Assembly (NCBI GenBank): GCA_037976565.1
Contig: CP137670.1
Coordinates: forward strand, 12,176,600-12,240,599
DNA: 64,000 nt
From: Mesocentrotus franciscanus
Taxonomy: Eukaryota; Echinodermata; Echinoidea; Camarodonta; Strongylocentrotidae
Direction of reading: 5' to 3'
Shown here: positions 53,780 through 64,000 of the stretch, piece after piece
How positions within the stretch are numbered: the first letter of the stretch is position 1
How the letters are laid out: each line of letters starts with the position of its first letter
Notes under the pieces: model-generated
Databases searched by the model: none
Seen by the model: the letters and a program-made list of their open reading frames with translations, nothing else
Told to the model about the DNA's origin: nothing
Program-made: the position numbers and the translations under genes

Positions 53780-56605
53780 TGTAAAACCTACCAGCGTCAA
53801 CATGATTACAAAGATTTCAATCGAGGTACGTTTCCTTTCAGAAAGTTTCTTTCAAATGTGTTTTTCTTTCTTCTGTTGCCATTGTTACAAGCCCAGCCGT
53901 ATAAAGAATCTGTGACATGATATAATGAGTATGCCAGTCCGTATATCATGGTATGACTAATGTGGATCGGATATAGATTTGTGTGGTTTCCAGGCAAAGT
54001 CACCCTTTTGTCTCTCTCACTCTCTCTTTGTTTAAATAAATCCAGGGTCCATGAGTAAACCCATATAGTTAACATAATATAAACTAAGAAGAACACAAAA
54101 TCACTACAAATACAATCATATCTATAACACAATGTTTTTAATTTACAGAAGAAAATTCGTTAGGCTACGAGCAAGGTTAATTGTGGAATTGTCAAATTTC
54201 GGGTGATGATTTTGTCTTCAATTTAACATAGAGAGCCTCCTTCCTAAATGATATAATAATGACATAATTATTTCATGGCTATATTAGTTGTAAATAATTT
54301 TATAATAATCCCTCTAACACGTCAAAATGGTCAACCAGACCATATTGTTCATACCAATGATCTACTTGCAACAGAAAATTTGGAATTGTCGAGAGTCGCT
54401 GGTGTAATAGATTAAAATGATTGAATTGTTTGAAAAGTACTCCGACGCAATGACAGTTGATGTATATTGAAGTCCCCTCCCAACCCCCCATCGTCATTTG
54501 AAGTAGTTTATTTTCTGTCTGGGAACAGACTAAGGTTTACACCTGTTGAGCGGAATGCCCAGGCTACTTTATTACATGATATTGTTTGCATCACAATGTC
54601 ATCAGGACCGATTCACTGAGCGAGAGATATTTATTCTTTTGTTTGGTTGGTTAGCCCTAGTTTTATGTATTTTCCTCTTCATTCATATTTGGACCACATA
54701 ATCGCACTGACTTGTATCAGCTACCGGCTCAATGTCACGTCACCAGACGGTGAAATACAAACTCACGCAGCCTATGCCTTTCGTGTCATAAGGGTTGGCT
54801 GTAACTTTTACATTTACTGATGAAACGAAGCACATTTGTGCAAATGGAATCTGCATTTGATTGATCCCTAGATCATTTTCTTCAAACACTGCATGTTTTG
54901 GCATCTGTCAAACCGGATTCATGACCCAGAGACAAACTCTCCTCTTATCTTGCGAAAGAGACATTATAAACGCCTTTATAAGACGTTCTAGAAGAGACCT
55001 CTCATGTCACTTGTTGCCAGTTACTCTTATTTGAACTGTGTACGATTATGTGTGAATCCTTTTAGCTCGGTTATAATTGGATAAATATTTCTGAAAAGAG
55101 GACTCAACGCCTCGTTCCACGATTCATTTCGCATTTAGCAAAATTGGATAAATATTTCTGAGGAGAGAACTCAACGACTCGTTCCACAATTAATTTAGTA
55201 ATTAATTAGTAATACATCACTTTTTACTCGTTACCTCTAAATTTGGTTGATCCAAACAATAACAACTATAACAGCTCATCGGAATAGAGTTACATACAAT
55301 CCATGTATATATTGCAGAAACCCTAATCATTAGCATATATCATAAACAATTCGACTAAATGTTATTAGTATTGTGAGAATGATGAGAAGGTAGACTATAC
55401 CCACATTAGCATGTCTTAAGTTTCCAAAGTCTATATCTGGGCAAGGATAAGGCATTTTAGCTCTGGTAACGTATGGAAAATCATCTTGTTCGAAGCAGTC
55501 CCCCCCCCAAAAAAAAAAATAATAATAATAAAATAAAATCCCGGATAGGATAGTGGACTTTGCAAAGGCATAGGCTGCGTGAGTCTGTGTTTCACCGTCT
55601 GGTGACGTGACATTGAGCAGTTACCTGATGCAAGTCAGTTGGATCATGTGGTCCAAAAACGAAACCATAAATAAAATACATATAACTACACTGCATTTAA
55701 TGAACCTAAAAAAAGGTTGAAGATGTATTGTTGTTGTTGCTGTTGTTGATGATCATGGTGATGATTCGTGATCTCATGTCGGGCAATGTTGGTCAATTTG
55801 CATAATTTACATAAACTTTTGGGCCCAATGTTCCATGATGATGCATGATAGGTGTATTCCCAGCTTCTGAACGGAGTTACTGTAGGATTCACTTTTTTTT
55901 TTTTTTTTTGGGGGGGGGGCTAATTTAATGTCATGTTTAGGTAATAAAGGTCAATTTAGGATCGGAATAGTTATCATGGAATATTGACAACATTTTAATT
56001 GCCTACTCATTTGGGATAGCATAAAATGACTTATCCATCACATTATTTGATCAATTCTTTCCTGTGTGTTGCCCGACCACATAAATTATATGTGCAATCA
56101 AGAACAAGTGTTTCAATGGACAGCTTTATAATGTATGACTTGTATAAATGTGTGATAAATAATTTGTCTTAATAAGTTCTCCCTTAGGTGGAAGTGAATA
56201 TGAATTCAGACTCTACATAGCAGGGGCCGCGGAACTTTTTTGAAAGGGGGCTGAGCATGCCAACAATAATATAAACCCCTTTTTTCGGAGCTTTTATGAA
56301 ACGTGTCTACTAAAAAGAAACCCCCAGCCACCCGGTTCCGCGTCCCCTGCATAGTATAGTATAGTGTGAGAGTTAAACGCACAGAGCAGACCAGGCCTGT
56401 AGAGGGCGGTCAACTGGTATCAGTTAGAAGCACTATATAAGTAGTTCGCTCTTTGTGGTGGAGACCTGAAACGGACGCGTTCTTCATGTGGGATTCCCGC
56501 ACGCGTCTTTTGAATAGAGGGATTAGGACGCCGCGGCTTTCACGCAAACTAGGCTGCGTTGCAGGAAGCACGCGTGTTTACAGCCACTCGAATTGATCCA
56601 AGGCG
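53780..56605. other. 2.8 kb insertion within the GA repeat of copy 2
   Basis: Absent from copy 1, where the GA tract is continuous. Inside, 54685-54790 and 55555-55668 are inverted copies of about 100 bp (ctcaatgtcacgtcaccaga, cgcagcctatgcctttg). This indicates a foldback element of about 980 bp. No convincing gene is present in the remainder. Confidence 0.7.
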
Positions 56606-57199
56606 CCATAGAGAGAGATGAGAGTTAGGCGAGGAGAGAGGAAATGATAAAGAGAGAAAAAGAGAGAGAGAGAGGGGGAAAGAGAGAGAGAGTAAGATAA
56701 GAAGAGAGAAAAGAGGGAAAGAGAGAGAGAGAGAGAGGGGAGTTAGACGTATTTCAGTCTAAAGAGATGATTGATTATGGAATGGTATGTCTCATTCATT
56801 GTCTATGACGAGGTTTTAAAGAATGATAGATCTTACTGAAATCTAATTGTTATCAAGAATCTATTTAAACTAATGTCGGAATATTTCGCGTTCTCGATGA
56901 ATTATAATTATAACAAAAAAATAATGAACGAAAGATTCAAATTGGTATTAGGAAACAAACAATTCTCAGGAAACCTGATAATTATATCACATGTCCAAGC
57001 ATGGTAACACAGTCCAATGCTTCAACAATAACATTACCATTATTATCATTCTTATGATGATGATGACAATGATGATTGTTTTTGATATTATTTATGGCAG
57101 AGAAAATTCATTTCAATTATTATTAATTTCATTGTTATAATGAGTAGTAGTATTTTTATCATTATAAATATTGGTGTAATTGTTATTGTTTATGTTATT

Positions 57200-57480
57200 A
57201 GGTGATCTGTCAACGACAGATCACCTATTGATTTCGTCAGAATTTTCTTTCTTTATTTATTTATTTATTTATTATTTATTAGGTGATCTGTCATTGACAG
57301 ATCACCTATTGATTTTGTCAGAATTTTCTTTCTTTATTATTATTATTATTATTATTTATTAGGTGATCTGTCATTGACAGATCACCTATTGATTTTGTCA
57401 GAATTTTCTTTCTTTATTATTTATTATCAGGTGATCTGTCATTGACAGATCACCTATTGATTTCGTCAGAATTTTCTTTC
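57200..57480. repeat. Array of four 27 bp hairpins
   Basis: AGGTGATCTGTC-(3 nt)-GACAGATCACCT occurs at 57200-57226, 57281-57307, 57361-57387 and 57429-57455. Each is followed by tattgattt(c/t)gtcagaattttctttctttatt and a TTTA-type repeat. A fifth is at 62395-62420. Each stem is a perfect 12 bp inverted repeat. Confidence 0.93.
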
Positions 57481-57486
57481 TTTATT

Positions 57487-57520
<34 letters not shown>

Positions 57521-59902
57521 TTTCATCCGTACACTTTTTTGTGTAAACGTTTACTCGAAATCGACATGGTCAATTTCCTTCAATTTTGTCAGTCATCAGG
57601 CCCTATAATATCAAGTTCTAGTAACTTTCTCAAGGTCATGGGGTCATCGTGACGTCATCCAGGCGCCATTTTGTAAACATCAGGTCATTATCTTATCTCG
57701 ATAACGAGTCATCAAAAATCAACCATATTTGGTATACATCAATTTTAGGTCAAGGTCAACAAAAATGTCGACAAAATCCGCGTGCGCACCTCGACGCGCG
57801 CATACGCGCGCATCAAAATTTCAAAATGTCCAATTCGTCCCAAATTTTGTTTGCACACGTTTCAGGCCATTTTAAGCATTTTCAAAATTTGCGCGCGCAC
57901 TTATACGCGCGCGTTTTCGCGCGTATTGGCATTTTACAACATCAAATCACCAAATTTTTTCTGTCATCATATTTGGCACATTTTTCCAAGCATTTTGATA
58001 CCTTGTTTAACTTTTTCTGACCAGTAATAACGCAATGAGCGTCCGTCAAAGTATAACAGCACCCGCGGACCGCGCTATCTCTATCCACAATACATAGGCA
58101 AAAACATGCCTATACAAAACTCATTGTAACTCTTCAGAATGGATGGATACCCCAATTTTTTTCATATTTAGATAGATTATGAGTCGGAGATATGATTTCA
58201 TGTCTCATTTGACCCTCAATTAACTCATGACGTCATCATAATGGCCTCCGAACTCAAAATTTCAATTTGCATATTATGACGTCAGCATATTTTTGGAAAA
58301 TTGATTGTATCTCTGTAAATATTGATCGATTTTCTTCCAAATTTTGATATGTTCTAGCTGAGACAATTCTCTACAAATGCAGTCACCACGATTTTCATTT
58401 TGACGAAGGCATGGCGTATTTTTGCGATTAAAGGAGGCATGTCAATTTTTCACATTTTGCGTGTATTCTCTATGGGACATGACTTTTTTCAAAACTGGAT
58501 TCTACATTCCCGTCTTTCGCGAGCAATATCTCCGTCGTTTTAGCTTTGTTTTCGCTGAGCTTCGAGTATGTTGTAGCTGAGACAATAAGCTATCACAAGT
58601 GTGCCCTTTATTTTTCGATCAGATGCCGGGATCATGCTCATATTTCACTTGCAAAGTGGGATTTGAGAATTCCATTTTCCGTTCACGTGTAATGTCTATG
58701 TGGATTATTTTGGTATAGTGGTCATAGCACTTGCCTCCCATTCCGGCGACCCAAGTTCGATTCCTGGTGGGTCATTTTTTTTTTTTTGCCGTCGTTTTAA
58801 ATTTGATTTTATGATCTTCTTCGACTATTATAACATATTATCATATACAATCACAAACAATGTAATAAAATGCCTAATTTTGCGTGTTATATCTATGGGA
58901 GAAGAATGTCAATCGTTTGAGTACAACCCTATGGGAAATCTGATTCCTTGTCGTGTATTAAACCTATAGGGTTAATCTCCCAAGTCTGTTGGAATATATC
59001 AAATCATCCCATTTTCATGATGTTTAGTCTCCTTCCCAGACGTTTATACTTTCCAGTAATTCAGCCCAGGTATATGCAATCTTTACGTCTCTCCCGCGGA
59101 CATAGAATTGTTTACATGTCTATAACTTCTCTCTTTCTCTATAATATAGTAAATATTCAATTCTATTTATGCTGGAAATATTAAAAGCATCGTTCTCCAT
59201 TGCATCTCTTTCTCTTGCTCTCTCTTGCTCTGTTTCCTTCCCTCTCTTGATCTGCCCTCTATCCTTCTCTTGCTCTCTCATTGCATCTCTCTCTCTACTC
59301 TTTCACTCTCTCCCTATCTCTGTCTCCCTCTCTTGCTCTGCCTAGCTCCCTCTGTCTCTGCCTCTCATTGTATACTCTCTCACCCTCTCCCTTTCCCGGC
59401 CTCTGGTTCTCGTTCTCCCTCCGATATCTATTGTAATTTTCTTTAATTTCCTCTAGCTCTTCATTTTGCCCTTTGTATTCTTATTTCACCCCTACCATGT
59501 CCTCTCTCCTTCAAAGTGTATGCATTCTGATTCCTCTTTCTTCCCTCGGTCCAGCTCATGTATTTTTACATGTCAATAACTCGTCTCCCTCTCTCCTTCT
59601 CTATATCTATATTTTCATTAAATTTCATTATGATCATGATTTTGATCATAATCTTTCTCAATATTTTGTTCATCAGTTAAGTTATCACTTCAGTTCAGGT
59701 CACAGTTCAATCTATCAGTTCATTCATCAGTTCATCAGTTTAGCTCATCAATTCAGTTCATTTCACATCAGTTCAATCTATCAGTTCATCAGTACTTCAT
59801 TCATCAGTTCATATCTTAATACATCATTTTACATTAACATCATTAAATTGGATCATTGAATTGAAGATTAGCATGATCATAAGAATTGAAGACAGATCAC
59901 CT
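57429..59902 (+). repeat. ~2.45 kb tandem unit 1
   Basis: Starts with an AGGTGATCTGTC hairpin and ends with GACAGATCACCT, then a small palindrome aattcgtcctgatgacgaatt. Contains TTTA repeat, CRE-like sites, a CG-alternating tract (cgcgcgcac), tRNA-Gly-like sequence, a CT-rich tract and a ttcatcagttcatcagt stretch. No long conserved ORF. It could be a non-autonomous DNA element that has become tandem. Confidence 0.88.
58701..58774 (+). other. tRNA-Gly(CCC)-like sequence with T-run terminator
   Basis: A-box-like ggtatagtggtca, anticodon region cctcccattccgg, B-box-like agttcgattcctgg, then 12 Ts. The order and the CCCATTC loop resemble tRNA-Gly(CCC). The acceptor stem is only partly paired and there are G-U pairs. 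It is more likely a tRNA-derived pol III promoter or pseudogene than a working tRNA. Confidence 0.5.
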
Positions 59903-62360
59903 AATTCGTCCTGATGACGAATTACTTTTCTAGTTTATTATTTATTATTTATTTATTTTTATTTCATCCGTACACTTTTTTGTGTAAACGTTTACTTGAA
60001 ATCGACATGTTCAATTTCCTTCGAATTTCTGTCAGTCATCAGGCCCTATAATATCAAGTTCAAGTAACTTTTTCAAGGTCATGGAGTCATCATGACGTCA
60101 TCCAGGCGCCATTTTGTAAACATCAGGTCATTATCTTATCTCGATAACGAGTCATCAAAAATCAACCATATTTGGTATACATCAATTTTAGGTCAAAGGT
60201 CAACAAAAAATAATGTCGACAAAATCCGCGCGCGCACCTCGACGCGCGCGCACGCGCATCAAAATTTCAAAATGCTCCAATTCGTCCCAAATTTTGTTTG
60301 CACACGTTTCAGGCCATTTTAAGCATTTTCAAAATTTGCGCGCGCACTTATGCGCGCGCGTTTTCGCGCGTATTGGCATTTTGCAACATCAAATCACCAA
60401 ATTTTTCTGTCATCATATTTGGCACATTTTTCCAAGCATTTTGATACCTTGTTAAACTTTTTCTTACCAGTAATAACGCAATGAGCGTCCGTCAAAGTAT
60501 AACAGCACCCGCGGACCGCGCTATCTCTATCCACAATACATAGGCAAAACATGCCTATACAAAACTCATTGTAACTCTTCAGAATGGATGGATACCCCAA
60601 TTTTTTTCATATTTGGATAGATTATGAGTCGGAGATATGATTTCATGTCTCATTTGACCCTCAATCAACTCATGACGTCATCATATCGGCCTCCGAACTC
60701 AAAATTTCAATTTGCATATTATGACGTCAGCATATTTTTGGAAAATTGATTGTATCTCTGTAAATATTGATCGATTTTCTTCCAAATTTTGATATGTTCT
60801 AGCTGAGACAATTTCTACAAATGCAGTCACCACGATTTTTCATTTTGACAAAGGCATCATGACGTATTTTTGGGATTAAAGGAGGCATGTCAATTTTTCA
60901 CATTTTGCGTGTATTCTCTATGGGACATGACTTTTTCCTAAACTGGATTCTACATTCCCGTCTTTCGCGAGCAATATCTCCGTCGTTTTAGTTTTGTTTT
61001 TGCTGAGCTTGAGTATGTTGTAGCTGAGACAATAAGCTATCACAAGTGTGCCCTTTATTTTTCGATCAGATGCCGGGATCAAGCTCATATTTCACTTGCA
61101 AAGTGGGATTTGAGAATTCCATTTTCCGTTCACGTGTAATGTCTATGTGGATTATTTTGGTATAGTGGTCATAGCACTTGCCTCCCATTCCGGCGACCCA
61201 AGTTCGATTCCTGGTGGGTTTTTTTTTTTTTTTTTTGCCGTCGTTTTAAATTTGATTTTATGATCTTCTTCGACTATTATAACATATTATCATATACAAT
61301 CACAAACAATGTAATAAAATGCCTAATTTTGCGTGTTATATCTATGGGGAAGAATGTCAATCGTTTGAGTACAACCCTATGGGAAATCTGATTCCTTGTC
61401 GTGTATTAAACCTATAGGGTTAATCTCCCAAGTCTGTTGGAATATATCAAATCATCCCATTTTCATGATGTTTAGTCTCCTTCCCAGACGTTTATACTTT
61501 CCAGTAATTCAGCCTAGGTATATGCAATCTTTACGTCTCTCCCGCGGACATAGAATTGTTTACATGTCTATAACTTCTCTCTTTCTATAATATAGTAAAT
61601 ATTCAATTCTATTTATGCTGGAAATATTAAAAGCATCGTTCTCCATTGCATCTCTTTCTCTTGCTCTGTCTCTCCTCTCTCTCTCTTGCTCTGTTTCCTT
61701 CTCTCTTGATCTGCCCTCTATCCTTCTCTTGCTCTCTCATTGCATCTCTCTCTACTCTTTCACTCTCTCCCTATCTCTGTCTCCCTCTCTTGCTCTGCCT
61801 AGCTCCCTCTGTCTCTGCCTCTCATTGTATACTCTCTCACCCTCTCCCTTTCCGGCCTCTGGTTCTCGTTCTCCCTCCGATATCTATTGTAATTTTCTTT
61901 AATTTCCACTAGCTCTTCATTTTGCCCTTTGTATTCTTATTTCACCCCTACCATGTTTCCTTATACTATCCTCTCTACTTCAAAGTGTATGCATTCTGAT
62001 TCCTTTTCCTCGGTCCAGCTCATGTATTTTTACATGTCAATAACTCGTCTCCTCTCCTCTCTATATCTATATTTTCATTAAATTTCATTATGATCATGAT
62101 TTTGATCATAATCATTTCTCAATATTTTGTTCATCAGTTAAGTTATCACTTCAGTTCAGGTCACAGTTCAATCTATCAGTTCATTCATCAGTTCATCAGT
62201 TTAGCTCATCAATTCAGTTCATTTCACATCAGTTCAATATATCAGTTCATCAGTACTTCATTCATCAGTTCATATCTTAATACATCATTTTACATTAACA
62301 TCATTAAAATTGATCATTGAATTGAAGATTAGCATGATCATAAGAATTGAAGACAGATCT
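59903..62360 (+). repeat. ~2.45 kb tandem unit 2
   Basis: High similarity to unit 1 throughout. The same landmark catccg occurs at 57524, 59965 and 62489 (spacings 2441 and 2524). Scattered 1-5 base indels break any common ORF. Confidence 0.9.
61148..61220 (+). other. tRNA-Gly(CCC)-like sequence, unit 2
   Basis: Identical in the boxes to 58701-58774, followed by a run of at least 15 Ts. Confidence 0.5.
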
Positions 62361-62394
62361 AATTCGTCCTGATGACGAATTACTTTTTTTTATT

Positions 62395-63683
62395 AGTGAT
62401 CTGTCAACGACAGATCACCTTTTGATTTCACAGAATTTTCTTTCTTTATTTATTTATTTATTATTTATTTATTTATTTATTTTTATTTCATCCGACACTT
62501 TTTGTGTAAACGCTTTTACTGAATCGACAATGTCAATTTCTGAATTTCTGTCAGTCATCAGGCCCTATAATATCAAGTTCAAGTAACTTTTCAAGGTCAG
62601 GGGTCATCGTGACGTCATCCAGGCGCCATTTTGTAAACATCAGGTCATTATCATATCTCGATAACGAGTCATCAAAAATCAACCATATTTGGTATACATC
62701 AATTTTAGGTCAAAGGTCAACAAAAAATGTCGACAAAATCCGCGCGCGCACCTCGACGCGCGCATACGCGCGCATCAAAATTTCAAAATGCTCCAATTCG
62801 TCCCAAATTTTGTTTGCACACGTTTCAGGCCATTTTAAGCATTTTCAAAATTTGCGCGCGCACTTATACGCGCGCGTTTTCGCGCGTATTGGCATTTTGC
62901 AACATCAAATCACCAAATTTTTTCTGTCATCATATTTGGCACATTTTTTCCAAGCATTTTGATACCTTGTTAACTTTTTTCTGACCAGTAATAACGCAAT
63001 GAGCGTCCGTCAAAGTATAACAGCACCCGCGGACCGCGCTATCTCTATCCACAATACATAGGCAAAAACATGCCTATACAAAACTCATTGTAACTCTTCA
63101 GAATGGATGGATACCCCAAATTTTTTTCATATTTGGATAGATTATGAGTCGGAGATATGATTTCATGTCTCATTTGACCTCAATCAACTCATGACGTCAT
63201 CATAATGGCCTCCGAACTCAAAATTTCAATTTGCATATTATGACGTCAGCATATTTTTTGAAAATTGATTGTATCTCTGTAAATATTGATCGATTTTCTT
63301 CCAAATTTTGATATGTTCTAGCTGAGACAATTCTCTACAAATGCAGTCACCACGATTTTTCATTTTGACAAAGGCATCATGACGTATTTTTGGGATTAAA
63401 GGAGGCATGTCAATTTTTCATTTTGCGTGTATTCTCTATGGGACATGACTTTTTCCTAAACTGGATTCTACATTCCGTCTTTCGCGAGCAATATCTCCGT
63501 CGTTTTAGTTTTGTTTTCGCTGAGCTTTGAGTATGTTGTAGCTGAGACAATAAGCTATCGTAAGTGTGCCTTTATTTTTCGATCAGATGCCGGGATCATG
63601 CTCATATTCCACTTGCAAAGTGGATTTGAGAAATCTATTTTCCGTTCAAGTGTGTAATGTCTCATGTGGATTATTTTGGTATA
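62395..63683 (+). repeat. ~2.45 kb tandem unit 3, cut by gap
   Basis: Begins with a hairpin and TTTA repeat and follows units 1 and 2 until the assembly gap, inside the tRNA-like segment. Confidence 0.9.
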
Positions 63684-64000
63684 NNNNNNNNNNNNNNNNN
63701 NNNNNNNNNNNNNNNNNNNNNNNNNNNNNNNNNNNNNNNNNNNNNNNNNNNNNNNNNNNNNNNNNNNNNNNNNNNNNNNNNNNNNNNNNNNNNNNNNNNN
63801 NNNNNNNNNNNNNNNNNNNNNNNNNNNNNNNNNNNNNNNNNNNNNNNNNNNNNNNNNNNNNNNNNNNNNNNNNNNNNNNNNNNNNNNNNNNNNNNNNNNN
63901 NNNNNNNNNNNNNNNNNNNNNNNNNNNNNNNNNNNNNNNNNNNNNNNNNNNNNNNNNNNNNNNNNNNNNNNNNNNNNNNNNNNNNNNNNNNNNNNNNNNN
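63684..64000. other. Assembly gap (N)
   Basis: 317 unknown bases. The sequence stops at ttggtata, inside the tRNA-like segment of tandem unit 3. Confidence 1.

Larger units (their letters stand above)
47890..57180 (+). repeat. Segmental duplication, copy 2
   Basis: Colinear with 26030-32200, enlarged by a SINE (50690-50960), a TTAA MITE (52943-53470) and a 2.8 kb insertion (53780-56605). It ends where a hairpin array begins (57200). It carries the second signal-peptide exon. Confidence 0.92.

Noticed and set aside
57200..57480. CRISPR-like array
   Set aside because: The repeats are palindromic hairpins with near-identical AT-rich spacers in a eukaryotic genome. There are no unique spacers or cas genes.
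57649..58020. ORF MTSSRRHFVNIRSLSYLDN... repeated at 60092 and 62609
   Set aside because: It is repeated because the 2.45 kb unit is repeated. Small indels shift the frame between copies, so there is no coding constraint.
58701..58774. A functional tRNA-Gly gene
   Set aside because: The acceptor stem pairs poorly and the sequence is embedded in every unit of a repeat. It is kept only as tRNA-like.
59225..59446. Leu/Ser-rich membrane-like ORFs (also 61615-61912)
   Set aside because: Low-complexity CT-rich DNA read in frame.

Overview
The window is about 64 kb of AT-rich, intron-bearing, repeat-dense animal DNA that ends in an assembly gap (63684-64000). No operons, bacterial genes or CRISPR arrays are present. 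A TRIM-type RING/B-box/propeller gene, a secreted EGF plus YWTD-propeller gene, a Penelope-like element, a Ty3/gypsy element of the type common in marine deuterostomes, tRNA-derived SINEs and many small inverted-repeat elements together suggest a marine invertebrate deuterostome, most likely an echinoderm such as a sea urchin. That assignment is inference.

Layout. 1-3201: a Ty3/gypsy-type LTR retroelement (minus strand) that has lost the cores of both reverse transcriptase and integrase. 3210-6080: a dispersed repeat split around an insert carrying a THAP-like ORF (plus) and a SAP-like ORF (minus). 6311-7975: a dead Penelope-like element between inverted flanks. 8585-9790: a second repeat copy split by a foldback element. 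9585-19306: an inverted duplication whose arms derive from the 3' part of a TRIM gene. 14442-21987: the intact TRIM gene itself (minus strand, two coding exons, 632 residues). An antisense copy of its own 3' end lies inside its intron. 22031-26020: the repeat that forms the TRIM upstream region, a LINE fragment broken by two nested elements, and a tandem array rich in TGACCTTTGACCT sites.

31263-45289 holds the best new gene: seven coding exons (plus strand) join with consistent phases into a 391-residue protein with a signal peptide, a short Cys-containing region, one EGF domain and a YWTD-type beta-propeller. Exon 6 carries a recent in-frame 159 bp tandem duplication. The 5' flank and signal-peptide exon of this gene (about 26030-32200) are duplicated downstream (about 47890-57180), so a second tandem paralogue probably starts at 53540. 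Its later exons would lie beyond the window.

57200-63683 is an array of about 2.45-2.5 kb units. The units carry 27 bp hairpins, CRE-like and DR1-like sites, and a tRNA-Gly-like sequence followed by a T-run. The array sits in what would be intron 1 of the second paralogue. The rest of the window is introns and intergenic sequence filled with MITE-like elements, SINEs, LINE ends and microsatellites. I found no functional link between the TRIM gene and the EGF/YWTD gene beyond proximity.
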